Shown here: positions 1-6,583 of the stretch, one piece after another
How positions within the stretch are numbered: position 1 is the stretch's first letter
Layout of the letters: each line of letters begins with the position of its first letter
Origin: Desulfocurvus sp.
GTDB lineage: Bacteria > Desulfobacterota > Desulfovibrionia > Desulfovibrionales > Desulfovibrionaceae
Direction of reading: 5' to 3'
DNA length: 20,059 bases
Assembly: GCF_023230885.1 (NCBI RefSeq)
Contig: NZ_JALNWM010000035.1
Coordinates: 1 to 20,059 of the forward strand
The notes under the pieces: model-generated
Databases searched by the model: none
Told to the model about the DNA's origin: nothing
What the model saw: the letters and a program-made list of their open reading frames with translations, nothing else
Made by a program: the position numbers and the translations under genes

Positions 1-89
1 CGGAACTCGGCAGAGTCCCAGCTTCTGGGCACCTGGAGGCTCACGCCGTTCCAGGCCAGGAATTTTCGGGGCGTCCGGGGGGTGGTCAT
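1..89 (-). CDS. Start of an unidentified leftward gene (partial)
   Basis: Reading leftward from an ATG at 89-87 there is an open frame to the window edge, giving 29 complete codons. The peptide begins MTTPRTPRKFLAWNGVSLQV and continues with PRSWDSAEF. The pattern Trp-Asn-Gly-Val...Val-Pro...Trp looks like the conserved N-terminus of a real protein rather than random GC-rich translation, and codon choice is ordinary for this genome. No strong Shine-Dalgarno lies upstream. I do not recognise the family and assign no function. If real, the gene is divergent from the tmc operon and shares the 90-516 intergenic region with it. Confidence 0.4.
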   Translation of the reverse strand, partial: MTTPRTPRKFLAWNGVSLQVPRSWDSAEF

Positions 90-176
90 GGTGCGGCTGC
101 GTCGGGCTGCGGCGCGGTTTTCGGCATGTCGCGAAGAATAGCCCCCGGCCCCGCGATTGTCCAGACGCCTTCGGGC

Positions 177-206
177 TTGCGGAACCTTCACAGTATGGAA
201 TATAAG
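177..206 (+). promoter_or_regulatory. Candidate sigma-70 promoter for tmcDCBA
   Basis: TTGCGG (177-182) and TATAAG (201-206) are separated by 18 bases. The -10 element is good and the -35 element is moderate. The same -35 hexamer occurs in the candidate promoter at 13982. A start near 213 would precede both leader hairpins. A weaker alternative is TTGAGC (360-365) with TATTTC (385-390), but its spacing is 19. Confidence 0.4.
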
Positions 207-241
207 GATACAGAATCAGGCATCCGCTTCGTCGGCGGGCG

Positions 242-289
242 GAAACGCGGCCCTGGAAGGCCCTGGCGGGCGAGGGCTCCCCGCGTTTC
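242..289 (+). promoter_or_regulatory. Long hairpin in the tmc leader
   Basis: GAAACGCGG (242-250) is perfectly complementary to CCGCGTTTC (281-289). Inside the loop GCCCT (260-264) can pair with AGGGC (273-277), giving a two-tier stem. No T-run follows, so it is not a simple terminator. Its role is unknown. Confidence 0.35.
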
Positions 290-435
290 GGCTGGAAATA
301 CGCGGCAATGCATTCCCACCGGAACACCAGGAGAATACCATACCACCAGGATAGGAAATTTGAGCAATTTAAATGCGTTGCGCCTATTTCGCTGGACAGA
401 AACGGCCTGGGCGAATTATGGGGGGGCGGGATATA

Positions 436-467
436 TCCGGTTCGGGGGGCGGGCTTTCCGAGCCGGA
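436..467 (+). promoter_or_regulatory. Hairpin upstream of the tmcD ribosome site
   Basis: TCCGGTTCGG (436-445) pairs with CCGAGCCGGA (458-467) over 10 base pairs including one G-U, around a 12-base loop. It ends 35 bases before the tmcD Shine-Dalgarno. It could stabilise the mRNA 5' region or regulate translation; nothing in the sequence decides. Confidence 0.35.
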
Positions 468-516
468 GAGGAGTGTGGACCCCGTCATGCGTGCTTGGCA
501 CGAAAGGAGGGCAGCG

Positions 517-1770
517 GTGGAGACATCGGGATGGAACTGGGAGCCGGGTGATCGCCTCGTGGCGGACATCGGGGCTATCAAGGACAAGTACGAGTGGGTC
601 GAGGAGCCTTACGCGAGCCCCGACGGCGAGACCATCGCCGCCGTGGCCAACTCCGAGGGCGAATTCACGGCCTGCGTCAATGACGAGGCCTGGGAGAACA
701 CCTTCGAGCGCGTCTGGAACCTCGGGTTCGGCCCCGACGGCAGGCTCACGGCCTGTGCGTCGGACATGGGCGAGTGGAAGTTCGTCGTGGACGGCGAGCC
801 CTGGGAGGAGAGCTTCGGCTACGTCTGGGACACGCATTTCAGCGCCGACGGCTCGGTCATCGCCGCCGCCATCCAGAATGACGGCACCTACGGCATGGCC
901 GTGGACGGCACGCCCTGGGAGAACCTGTTCGAGAACGCCACGGCCTTCGCCCTGAGCGTCGACGGCGCCCACAGCGCCGCCGCCATCCAGGCCAAGGAAC
1001 TGGGGCAGGCCGACATCAAACGCTACCAGGAAGGCCTGTACACCGTGGCCGTGGACGGCACGCCCTGGGAGACGCTGTTCACCAACGTCTTCGGCGTGAC
1101 CCTGTCGCCCGACGGCAGCCGCGCGGCCGCCGAGGTGCGCACCAACCTGTACGATTTCACCGTCGCGGTGGACGGCACGCCGTGGAGCGCGCGCTTCCAG
1201 GGCGTGTGGAAGCCGCTGTTCGACCCGCGCGACGGGTCGGTGGTGGCCCCGGTGCGCCAGGGCGGCAAGTGGTCGCTCGCGCGCGACGGGCACCTGATCT
1301 GGAGCCAGTACGGCCAGTGCTGGCACGCGGCCTTCAGCGCCGACGGCGCGCGGCTGGCGGCCATCGTCAGCCCGCAGTTCGGCCGCTGGACCGTGGCCGT
1401 GGACGACAAGCCCTGGGGCCTGACCTTCGGCGAGATGGTCACCGACCTGACCCTGTCGGCCGACGGCGCCCGCGCGGCCGCCCTGGGCAAGGACGGCGGC
1501 AAGTGGGCCGTCATGGTCGACGGCAAGGCCTGGGCGGGCCGCTATGACATGGCCTGGGCCCCGGTCTTCAGCCCCGACGGCGCGCATGTGGCCGCCAAGG
1601 TGGAGAAGGGCGGCAAGTACACCGTGGCCGTGGACGGCAAGGAGTTCGCCCACGCCGGCGAGGCATGCTTCGATCCGGCGTTCAGCCCCGACGGCAGCCT
1701 CGTCCTCGTCAAGATGATCGAAAACGGCAAGTACCACCGCCGCGTGGTGCCCGTGGCCGACTTCAAATAG
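517..1770 (+). CDS. tmcD: TmcD, tryptophan-rich repeat subunit of the Tmc redox complex
   Basis: The 417-residue protein has no signal peptide or membrane segment and should be cytoplasmic. It consists of about nine degenerate units of 35-50 residues built on a beta-propeller-like pattern. Each has F-S-x-D-G followed by A-A-x and then V-D-G-x-P-W-x-x-x-F, with VDGTPW recurring three times. The unit after residue 250 reads RDGHLIW, and the last has VDGKEF in place of the tryptophan. In the known TmcABCD complex of Desulfovibrio this tryptophan-rich subunit sits on the cytoplasmic side; its exact role is not settled. I chose GTG 517 because AAAGGAGG lies six bases upstream. In-frame ATGs at 487 and 373 would add residues lacking repeat character. 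The gene heads the operon and tmcC follows after nine bases. Identification rests on the repeat type plus the neighbours. Confidence 0.85.
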   Translation: METSGWNWEPGDRLVADIGAIKDKYEWVEEPYASPDGETIAAVANSEGEFTACVNDEAWENTFERVWNLGFGPDGRLTACASDMGEWKFVVDGEPWEESFGYVWDTHFSADGSVIAAAIQNDGTYGMAVDGTPWENLFENATAFALSVDGAHSAAAIQAKELGQADIKRYQEGLYTVAVDGTPWETLFTNVFGVTLSPDGSRAAAEVRTNLYDFTVAVDGTPWSARFQGVWKPLFDPRDGSVVAPVRQGGKWSLARDGHLIWSQYGQCWHAAFSADGARLAAIVSPQFGRWTVAVDDKPWGLTFGEMVTDLTLSADGARAAALGKDGGKWAVMVDGKAWAGRYDMAWAPVFSPDGAHVAAKVEKGGKYTVAVDGKEFAHAGEACFDPAFSPDGSLVLVKMIENGKYHRRVVPVADFK

Positions 1771-1779
1771 GGGGGAGAC

Positions 1780-2442
1780 ATGCACGCATTCTACGCCCTT
1801 GTCAGCGGCCCCCTCGTGTGGGCGGCCTTCGCCCTGTTCCTGGGCGGCAGCATCTGGAAAATAGCCTCGCTCATGGCCGAGACCAAGGCCAAGGACACCT
1901 ACGTCGTCGAGTACTGGAGCTGGAGCCACGCCTTCGCGAGCTTCGTGCACTGGCTTGTGCCCTTCATGAGCACCAACTCGCGCCGCCAGCCGGTGATGAC
2001 CGTGGTCACCTTCCTGTTCCACATCGGCATCGTCCTTGTGCCCCTGTTCACCCTGGGGCACCTGGTGCTGCTGGAGGAGAGCGTGCTCGGCGTGAGCTGG
2101 GCCGCGCTGCCCGACTCGGTGGTGGACGCCGCCGCGTGGATCGTGGTGCTCGGCTGCGTCTATTTCGCCTGGCGCCGGCTGACCCTGCCCGAGGTTCGTT
2201 TCGTGACCAGCGCGGCGGATTTCGTCATCCTGCTGGTGGTGGCCGCCCCGTTCGTCACGGGCATCATGGCCTACCACGGCTGGGGCGACAATCTGCTCAT
2301 GACCAGCCTGCACATGCTTTGCGGCGAGATCATGCTCGCGGCCATTCCCTTCACGCGGCTGTCGCATATGCTGACCTTCTGGTACACCCGCGGCTACACC
2401 GCCTCCGAGTTCGGCGCGGTGCGCAACGTGTACGACTGGTAG
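1780..2442 (+). CDS. tmcC: TmcC, cytochrome b-like membrane subunit
   Basis: This 220-residue integral membrane protein has about five hydrophobic segments, near residues 8-30, 72-99, 115-132, 144-165 and 171-193. Histidines in or next to them (H81, H94, H166, H178, H196) are candidate heme b ligands. It resembles the NarI/DsrM group of quinone-interacting cytochrome b subunits. In the Tmc complex this subunit anchors the cytoplasmic TmcB/TmcD and carries electrons across the membrane from the periplasmic cytochrome TmcA. The start ATG at 1780 follows a GGGGGGAGA ribosome site overlapping the end of tmcD, so the two are translationally close. tmcB follows after 42 bases. The length is normal for the family and the frame is intact. 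Confidence 0.87.
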   Translation: MHAFYALVSGPLVWAAFALFLGGSIWKIASLMAETKAKDTYVVEYWSWSHAFASFVHWLVPFMSTNSRRQPVMTVVTFLFHIGIVLVPLFTLGHLVLLEESVLGVSWAALPDSVVDAAAWIVVLGCVYFAWRRLTLPEVRFVTSAADFVILLVVAAPFVTGIMAYHGWGDNLLMTSLHMLCGEIMLAAIPFTRLSHMLTFWYTRGYTASEFGAVRNVYDW

Positions 2443-2484
2443 GCCGGCCCGAATCCGCGAACGCATTGCCAAGGAGACCCTACA

Positions 2485-3912
2485 ATGGCTGACATCGCCG
2501 AAAACACCCAAGCCGCAACGGATGCCATGTCCTACATTGAGCGCGTCGCGGCCAAGTCGGCCCAGGACAAGGCCGACGGGAAATACGCCCAGTTCGCGTC
2601 CATCAAGGACGTGGGCGTGGACGATGGCGTCGCGCGCCTGACGCCGGAACGCATCGAGAAAACCATCAACCAGGTGCTGCGCGGCGAGTGCGGCGCCCGG
2701 ATGCGGGCCTATGTGCAGACCTGCGTACACTGCGGGTTGTGCTCCGACGCCTGCCACCATTACCTCTCCAACGACAAGGACCCCAAGTACTCCCCGGTGG
2801 GCAAGGTCAAGCGCACCATCTGGAAGATGCTTGAGAAGCAGGGCAAGCTGACTCCTGCCGAGTGCCGCGAGGCCGTGGTCGTGTCGCAGACGGAGTGCAA
2901 CCTGTGCCGTCGCTGCCAGCAGTTCTGCCCCTTTGGCATCGACGTGGCCTACATGATCCAGACCGTGCGGCGCATCTGCCACAAGCTGGGCATCACCCCG
3001 CAGTATATCCAGGACACCTGCCACTCCCACGCCTCGACCCTGAACCAGATGTGGGTCAAGGACGACGAGTGGGTCGACACCCTGCAATGGCAGGAGGACG
3101 AGGCCCGCGACGAGATCCCGAACATCCGCATCCCCGTGGGCAAGGTCGGGGCGGACTTCATGTATTCGGTCATCGCGCCGGAGCCCAAGTTCCGCACCCA
3201 CCTGATCTACCAGGCGGCGGTGATCTTCGATCAGGCCGGCTGCGACTGGACCATGCCCGCCACCCCGGGCTGGGACAACTCCGACATGGCCATGTTCACC
3301 GGCGACTTCGAGACCATGGGCCGCATCAAGAAGGCCCACTACGAGGCGGCCCAGAAGCTGCGCGTGAAGAAGATCGTCATGGGCGAGTGCGGCCACGCCT
3401 TCCGCAGCGTCTACGACGTGGGCAACCGCTGGCTGGGCTGGAAGATGCCCCCGGTGCCTATGGTCCACTCCATCGAGTTCTTCTACGAGCTGGTGAAGGC
3501 CGGGCGCATCCGTCCGCGCGAGCTGTTCCCCGAGCGCGTGACCTTCCACGACCCCTGCAACACCGTGCGCGGGCGCGGGCTGCACGAGATGGGCCGCTAT
3601 GTTGCCAACGCCTTCACCCAGGGCGTGGTGGAGATGGCGCCCAACAAGGTCTTCAACATCTGCTGCAACGCGGGCGGCGGCGTCATCAACTGCGGCCCGC
3701 CGTGGAAGACCAAGCGCGTGCTCTCCAACCGCTACAAGGCCGAGCAGCTGGCGCGCATGAAGGATCAGGGCATCAACACCATCATCTCGCCCTGCCACAA
3801 CTGCCACGGCGGACTGGAGGACATCATCCACTACTACGGGCTGGAGATGCACCTCATGTTCCTGGGCGACCTGCTCTTCAAGTACATGGAGAAGCCCGGG
3901 GCCGTAGAGTAG
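2485..3912 (+). CDS. tmcB: TmcB, CCG-domain iron-sulfur subunit (HdrD-like)
   Basis: The 475-residue cytoplasmic protein has a ferredoxin-type region with two classical [4Fe-4S] motifs: C80-x2-C83-x2-C86-x3-C90 and C138-x2-C141-x2-C144-x3-C148. After it come cysteine-rich (CCG) elements: G-E-C302-G-H, D-P-C358-N, then C393-C394-N-A-G-G and C437-H-N-C440. These resemble the heterodisulfide reductase HdrD/DsrK family, where a CCG site holds a special [4Fe-4S] cluster. In the Tmc complex it receives electrons through TmcC and passes them to an unidentified cytoplasmic acceptor. The final partner is not visible here. The ribosome site AAGGAG lies at 2471-2476. The gene is intact and in the expected operon position. 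The second CCG motif has Asn where the consensus has Gly. Confidence 0.92.
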   Translation: MADIAENTQAATDAMSYIERVAAKSAQDKADGKYAQFASIKDVGVDDGVARLTPERIEKTINQVLRGECGARMRAYVQTCVHCGLCSDACHHYLSNDKDPKYSPVGKVKRTIWKMLEKQGKLTPAECREAVVVSQTECNLCRRCQQFCPFGIDVAYMIQTVRRICHKLGITPQYIQDTCHSHASTLNQMWVKDDEWVDTLQWQEDEARDEIPNIRIPVGKVGADFMYSVIAPEPKFRTHLIYQAAVIFDQAGCDWTMPATPGWDNSDMAMFTGDFETMGRIKKAHYEAAQKLRVKKIVMGECGHAFRSVYDVGNRWLGWKMPPVPMVHSIEFFYELVKAGRIRPRELFPERVTFHDPCNTVRGRGLHEMGRYVANAFTQGVVEMAPNKVFNICCNAGGGVINCGPPWKTKRVLSNRYKAEQLARMKDQGINTIISPCHNCHGGLEDIIHYYGLEMHLMFLGDLLFKYMEKPGAVE

Positions 3913-3953
3913 CCTAACCGACAACGCCCCGACGACGGGGCGGGGAGGACCAT

Positions 3954-4349
3954 ATGCATCCCAGACACGTTCTTGCGGCCCTGGCCCTCGCGGCCCTTGC
4001 GGCCGTGGCCCTGGTGGCGGCGCCCACGGCCTGGAGCCAGGACGATATCGTGGAGCTCAAGGCCGAGGCCTTCGGGACGCACCTGCGCCCGGCGGCGGTC
4101 TTCAAACACGACGAACACAACGAGAAGGCCGGGCTCGACGACTGCGCCCGTTGCCACCACTACTATGAGGACGGCAAGCTTGTGGAAGGCCAGGACTCCG
4201 TGGGCACCCCGTGCAGCGACTGCCACGCCCTGAAGGGCGCGGGCGGTCAGCCGGGCCTGCGCGAGGCCTACCACCGCCAGTGCAAGGACTGCCACGTCGA
4301 GAAGGCGGCCGGGCCCCTGGCCTGCGGCGAGTGCCACACCGGCAGCTAG
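3954..4349 (+). CDS. tmcA: TmcA, type II (acidic) tetraheme cytochrome c3
   Basis: The 131-residue precursor has a Sec signal peptide (hydrophobic core about residues 7-23, cleavage likely near residue 28), so the mature cytochrome is periplasmic. It has four CxxCH heme c sites: C64-ARC-H68, C87-SDC-H91, C110-KDC-H114 and C124-GEC-H128. Additional histidines (H52, H55, H69, H107) are candidate distal ligands. The count and spacing match the tetraheme cytochrome c3 family. The operon identifies it as the type II cytochrome that takes electrons from periplasmic hydrogenase or type I c3 and feeds TmcCB. A GGGGAGGA ribosome site lies just before the ATG. The gene is last in the operon and is followed 21 bases later by a strong terminator. 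Confidence 0.93.
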   Translation: MHPRHVLAALALAALAAVALVAAPTAWSQDDIVELKAEAFGTHLRPAAVFKHDEHNEKAGLDDCARCHHYYEDGKLVEGQDSVGTPCSDCHALKGAGGQPGLREAYHRQCKDCHVEKAAGPLACGECHTGS

Positions 4350-4370
4350 GCCTGCCGAATCTGTCCATCC

Positions 4371-4416
4371 GGGCGTTCCGGGGGGCCGCAGGGCGCCCCG
4401 GAACGCCCTTTGTTTT
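4371..4416 (+). terminator. Rho-independent terminator of the tmc operon
   Basis: GGGCGTTCCGGGG (4371-4383) pairs perfectly with CCCCGGAACGCCC (4396-4408). TTTGTTTT follows at 4409-4416. It begins 21 bases after the tmcA stop. Confidence 0.9.
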
Positions 4417-4477
4417 CAGCGGGTTGCCCCCGCGCGGAGGGGCGGGCGAATTTTCTTGGCCGAGGGTTCGAAAACCG

Positions 4478-4506
4478 TTGACAAGACGGGGCGCTCTGGA
4501 TAGACA
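4478..4506 (+). promoter_or_regulatory. Sigma-70 promoter of the tRNA unit
   Basis: A consensus TTGACA (4478-4483) is separated by exactly 17 bases from TAGACA (4501-4506). Transcription would start near 4513, about 18 bases before the mature 5' end of tRNA-Val. It lies between the tmc terminator and the first tRNA, as expected for a stable-RNA promoter. Confidence 0.8.
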
Positions 4507-4530
4507 CAGTGCTCCCGACTGTGGGAGCGC

Positions 4531-4606
4531 GGGCGGGTAGCTCAGCTGGGAGAGCATCGGCCTTACAAGCCGAGGGTCGCAGGTTCGAGCCCTGTTCCGC
4601 CCACCA
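4531..4606 (+). tRNA. tRNA-Val(TAC)
   Basis: A 76-base cloverleaf. The acceptor GGGCGGG pairs with TCCGCCC (last pair G-U). The D arm is GCTC...GAGC, the anticodon stem TCGGC/GCCGA, the loop CTTACAA with anticodon TAC at 4564-4566, and the T arm has GTTCGAGC. CCA is encoded (4604-4606). It closely resembles bacterial tRNA-Val(UAC). Confidence 0.96.
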
Positions 4607-4625
4607 CAGATGCACGGGATCACGC

Positions 4626-4702
<77 letters not shown>

Positions 4703-4881
4703 CTTGAAAGACCAGGGGCTTGCTGGCAAGCCCCTTCTTAATGCCCCAAACTGAGAGCGGGATTTGGGGCGCAATCGCCCAAGGGTGATGGCTTCCAGGG
4801 GGAGCCCGTGGTCATGCGGCCACAGCCCGAAGGAACCTCTCGCGCGCAGGCGCGACGTTCGACCCGCCATGTTCATATCGC
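4703..4881 (+). other. Hairpin-rich spacer between the two tRNA-Asp genes
   Basis: No gene is supported in these 179 bases. At least five local stems can be read in series. AGGGGCTTG/CAAGCCCCT (4714-4735, tetraloop CTGG) is followed only by a weak T-run, so it may be a partial terminator. The others are GCCCCAAA/TTTGGGGC (4743-4770), GGCTTCC/GGGAGCC (4790-4806), GTGGTC/GGCCAC with one G-U (4808-4823), and TCGCGC/GCGCGA with tetraloop GCAG (4840-4855). It may be a processed spacer or a small RNA of its own. Confidence 0.5.
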
Positions 4882-4958
<77 letters not shown>

Positions 4959-4994
4959 CCGACACTGACCGCCCCTGCGGGGCGAAATCGTCTC

Positions 4995-5025
4995 AAGCCC
5001 GGAAGCGCAAGCTTCCGGGCTTTTT
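4995..5025 (+). terminator. Terminator of the tRNA unit
   Basis: AAGCCCGGAAGC and GCTTCCGGGCTT form a perfect stem around the tetraloop GCAA. The 3' arm runs into TTTTT (5021-5025). This is a textbook intrinsic terminator. Confidence 0.93.
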
Positions 5026-5192
5026 GTCGTGCCCATGCCCGGGGGATGTCCGCCCCGTGGCGGGGGTGCTCGCGCTTCGCACGGGCCGGTGGCGCGGGGG
5101 CGGGCGACCCTGGCTGGGGCAGGGGGGCGGATGGCCCGGGGCGGCCTTTGCGGGGTCCGGCGGGGGCGTCGGCCGGGGAGGCGGGTTTTGCG

Positions 5193-5221
5193 TTGACCCC
5201 GCCCGCGCGCGGCGGTAGCGT
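5193..5221 (+). promoter_or_regulatory. Candidate sigma-70 promoter of ribB
   Basis: TTGACC (5193-5198) and TAGCGT (5216-5221) are separated by 17 bases. The predicted start near 5228 falls immediately before the riboswitch aptamer at 5231, which supports it. The 167 bases between the tRNA terminator and this promoter are extremely GC-rich and I see nothing in them. Confidence 0.6.
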
Positions 5222-5230
5222 GCGGGCCTA

Positions 5231-5376
5231 ATCCTCAGGGCGGGGTGGAAGTCCCCACCGGCGGTATCCCGGCTTCGGCCGGGGAGCCCGCGAGCGCCCG
5301 TCCCTTGCGGGGCGGGGTCAGCAGATCCGGTGCGAGGCCGGAGCCGACGGTTACAGTCCGGATGGAAGAGGAGAGG
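5231..5376 (+). promoter_or_regulatory. FMN riboswitch (RFN element)
   Basis: The conserved RFN blocks occur in order: ATCCTCAGGGCGGGG at the 5' side, AAGTCCCCACCGGCGGTA (from 5249), a variable arm, GGTCAGCAGATCCGGTGCG (from 5316), AGCCGACGGTTACAGTCCGG, and GATGGAAGAGGA. Stem P1 is TCCTC (5232-5236) with GAGGA (5368-5372). The element senses flavin mononucleotide and normally represses riboflavin synthesis genes, which agrees with the ribB gene downstream. Confidence 0.95.
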
Positions 5377-5446
5377 ACCAGCCGTCCCGCCGCGGGTCTT
5401 GCCCCGCGCGCGCCGTGCCGTGCCCGGCCTGCCGGGGCGGCGGCGT

Positions 5447-5486
5447 CTCTCCTGTTTGGCCCTGGTTTCGCCAACTTCACAAGGAG
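5447..5486 (+). promoter_or_regulatory. Ribosome-site sequestering hairpin of the riboswitch
   Basis: CTCCT (5449-5453) is complementary to the ribB Shine-Dalgarno AGGAG (5482-5486). An inner stem TTGGC (5456-5460) with GCCAA (5470-5474) would bring them together. The longer CTCTCCT (5447-5453) is also perfectly complementary to AGGAGAG (5369-5375), which overlaps the 3' strand of aptamer stem P1. FMN binding should therefore free CTCTCCT to hide the ribosome site. Without FMN, the P1 strand should capture it and leave translation on. Confidence 0.7.
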
Positions 5487-5493
5487 CGACGCC

Positions 5494-6189
5494 ATGCATG
5501 AATCCCTTCTCTCGCCTTTTGGCTCCCCCCGGCAGCGGGTGGAGAGCGCCCTGGACGCCCTGCGCGCGGGCCGGGGCGTTTTGGCCGTGGACGACGAAGA
5601 CCGCGAAAACGAGGGCGACCTGTTCTTCGCGGCCCAAAGCGTCACCCCCGCGCAAATGGCCCTGCTCATCCGCGAGTGCAGCGGCATTGTCTGCCTCTGC
5701 CTGACTCCGGACAAGGTCCGCGCACTGGACCTGCCGATGATGGTCGCCGAGAACACCAGCGCCTACGGCACGGGGTTCACCGTGTCCATCGAGGCCGCCC
5801 GGGGAGTGACCACGGGCGTTTCCGCTGCCGACCGCGTGGCCACGGTGCGCGCCGCCGTGGCCCAGGACGCCCGCCCGGCGGACCTGCGCCGCCCGGGCCA
5901 TGTGTTCCCCCTGTGCGCGCGGCCCGGCGGCGTGCTGGAACGGCGCGGGCACACCGAGGCCAACGTGGACCTCATGCGCCTTGCGGGCCTGGCGCCCTGC
6001 GGGGTGCTCTGCGAGCTGACCAACGCGGACGGCAGCATGGCCCGGCTGCCGGGCATCGTCGCGTTCGCCCGGCGCCACGCCATGCCTGTCGTCACCGTCC
6101 AGGACGTGGTGGACTATCGCCTGGAGCGTGACATGCACCTGGCGGCGGCGGTGCCACAGGGCAAGGCCCCCGCGGCCCTGCGGTCCTGA
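5494..6189 (+). CDS. ribB: 3,4-dihydroxy-2-butanone-4-phosphate synthase
   Basis: RibB converts ribulose 5-phosphate to 3,4-dihydroxy-2-butanone 4-phosphate and formate, supplying the four-carbon unit of riboflavin; it acts in the cytoplasm. The 231-residue protein carries the hallmark acidic loop DDEDRENEGDL (residues 33-43), GHVFPL (135-140) and RGHTEA (151-156). It is the monofunctional form: the protein ends at about residue 231 with no RibA (GTP cyclohydrolase II) domain. The ATG at 5494 is chosen because AAGGAG lies at 5481-5486. The frame is open further upstream, but that part is the riboswitch. The gene has its own promoter, riboswitch and terminator, so it is a single-gene unit controlled by FMN. 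Confidence 0.96.
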   Translation: MHESLLSPFGSPRQRVESALDALRAGRGVLAVDDEDRENEGDLFFAAQSVTPAQMALLIRECSGIVCLCLTPDKVRALDLPMMVAENTSAYGTGFTVSIEAARGVTTGVSAADRVATVRAAVAQDARPADLRRPGHVFPLCARPGGVLERRGHTEANVDLMRLAGLAPCGVLCELTNADGSMARLPGIVAFARRHAMPVVTVQDVVDYRLERDMHLAAAVPQGKAPAALRS

Positions 6190-6204
6190 TTTCCGGAGGC
6201 GACG

Positions 6205-6235
6205 ACGGCCCGGCCTTGTGCCGGGCCGTTTTTTT
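6205..6235 (+). terminator. Terminator of ribB
   Basis: ACGGCCCGGC (6205-6214) pairs with GCCGGGCCGT (6220-6229) around a five-base loop. A seven-base T-run ends at 6235. It lies 15 bases after the ribB stop. Confidence 0.94.
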
Positions 6236-6402
6236 GTCGCTTTTTATGCACCGGGTGGCGCCAGAATCGCGCCGCCCGCGCGGAGGGATTCTGAAATCGT
6301 TGCGCGATGCCCCGTGCGTCCCCGTTTTTCCCGCCAATACGCGCAAGGCGGGCGCCCGGGCGCCCCTGTGGAGCCGTGCGGACTTGCCCGTTGCGTGATT
6401 AC

Positions 6403-6436
6403 GGAAAGCCTTTCCCTGGCGGCATTTCTTCGAAAT
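6403..6436. promoter_or_regulatory. Pair of inverted repeats, possible activator sites
   Basis: GGAAAG-C-CTTTCC (6403-6415) and ATTTC-TTC-GAAAT (6424-6436) are two perfect short palindromes. Their centres (6409 and 6430) are 21 bases apart, two helical turns. They lie about 70-100 bases upstream of the sigma-54 promoter at 6506, where enhancer-binding activators usually sit. The two sites differ in sequence, so one protein binding both is a guess. Confidence 0.35.
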
Positions 6437-6505
6437 TACCCCGGGGCGCGGCCTTGGCGGGCCGCAGGTCTTTTTGCCCGATGGCGCCACCGCGCAAGGA
6501 CGGGC

Positions 6506-6520
6506 TGGCACGTCCCTTGC
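6506..6520 (+). promoter_or_regulatory. Sigma-54 (-24/-12) promoter
   Basis: TGGCACG (6506-6512), four bases, then TTGC (6517-6520) matches the RpoN consensus TGGCACG-N4-TTGC exactly, with the required ten bases between the GG and GC dinucleotides. Transcription would start near 6532, about 52 bases before the GTG of the HD-GYP gene. The rest of the 6236-6583 gap has no gene. Confidence 0.8.
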
Positions 6521-6583
6521 CTCGCCGCTGTCACACGCCGCGCAGGCCGCACCGGGAGCGGTTTTTGTGGCGAGGGGGCCAAT

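Larger units (their letters stand above)
90..516. other. Leader/intergenic region of the tmc operon
   Basis: This 427-base stretch has no convincing gene; the open frames across it lack ribosome sites and family resemblance. It is less GC-rich than its surroundings in two patches, about 190-225 and 335-375. It holds one reasonable sigma-70-like promoter (177-206) and two hairpins (242-289 and 436-467), listed separately. The tmcD Shine-Dalgarno (AAAGGAGG, 503-510) is at its right end. If the 177-206 promoter is used, the untranslated leader would be roughly 300 bases, long enough for RNA-level control. Confidence 0.5.

Noticed and set aside
491..510. TTGGCACG at 494 as a sigma-54 -24 element for tmcD
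   Set aside because: No TTGC follows at the required distance, and the site overlaps the ribosome-binding region.
373..516. Longer TmcD start at 373 or 487
   Set aside because: The extra residues lack repeat character, and the best ribosome site (503-510) serves GTG 517.
560..1760. Regular repeats as a CRISPR array
   Set aside because: They are in-frame protein repeats with variable spacing and diverged sequence.
5245..5493. N-terminal extension of ribB to 5245
   Set aside because: The extension is the riboswitch aptamer and platform. The strong AAGGAG before 5494 and the family length fit the shorter protein.
6128..6583. Long N-terminal extension of the HD-GYP gene
   Set aside because: It would run through the end of ribB, its terminator and the sigma-54 promoter, and translates to Arg/Ala-rich sequence without domain character.
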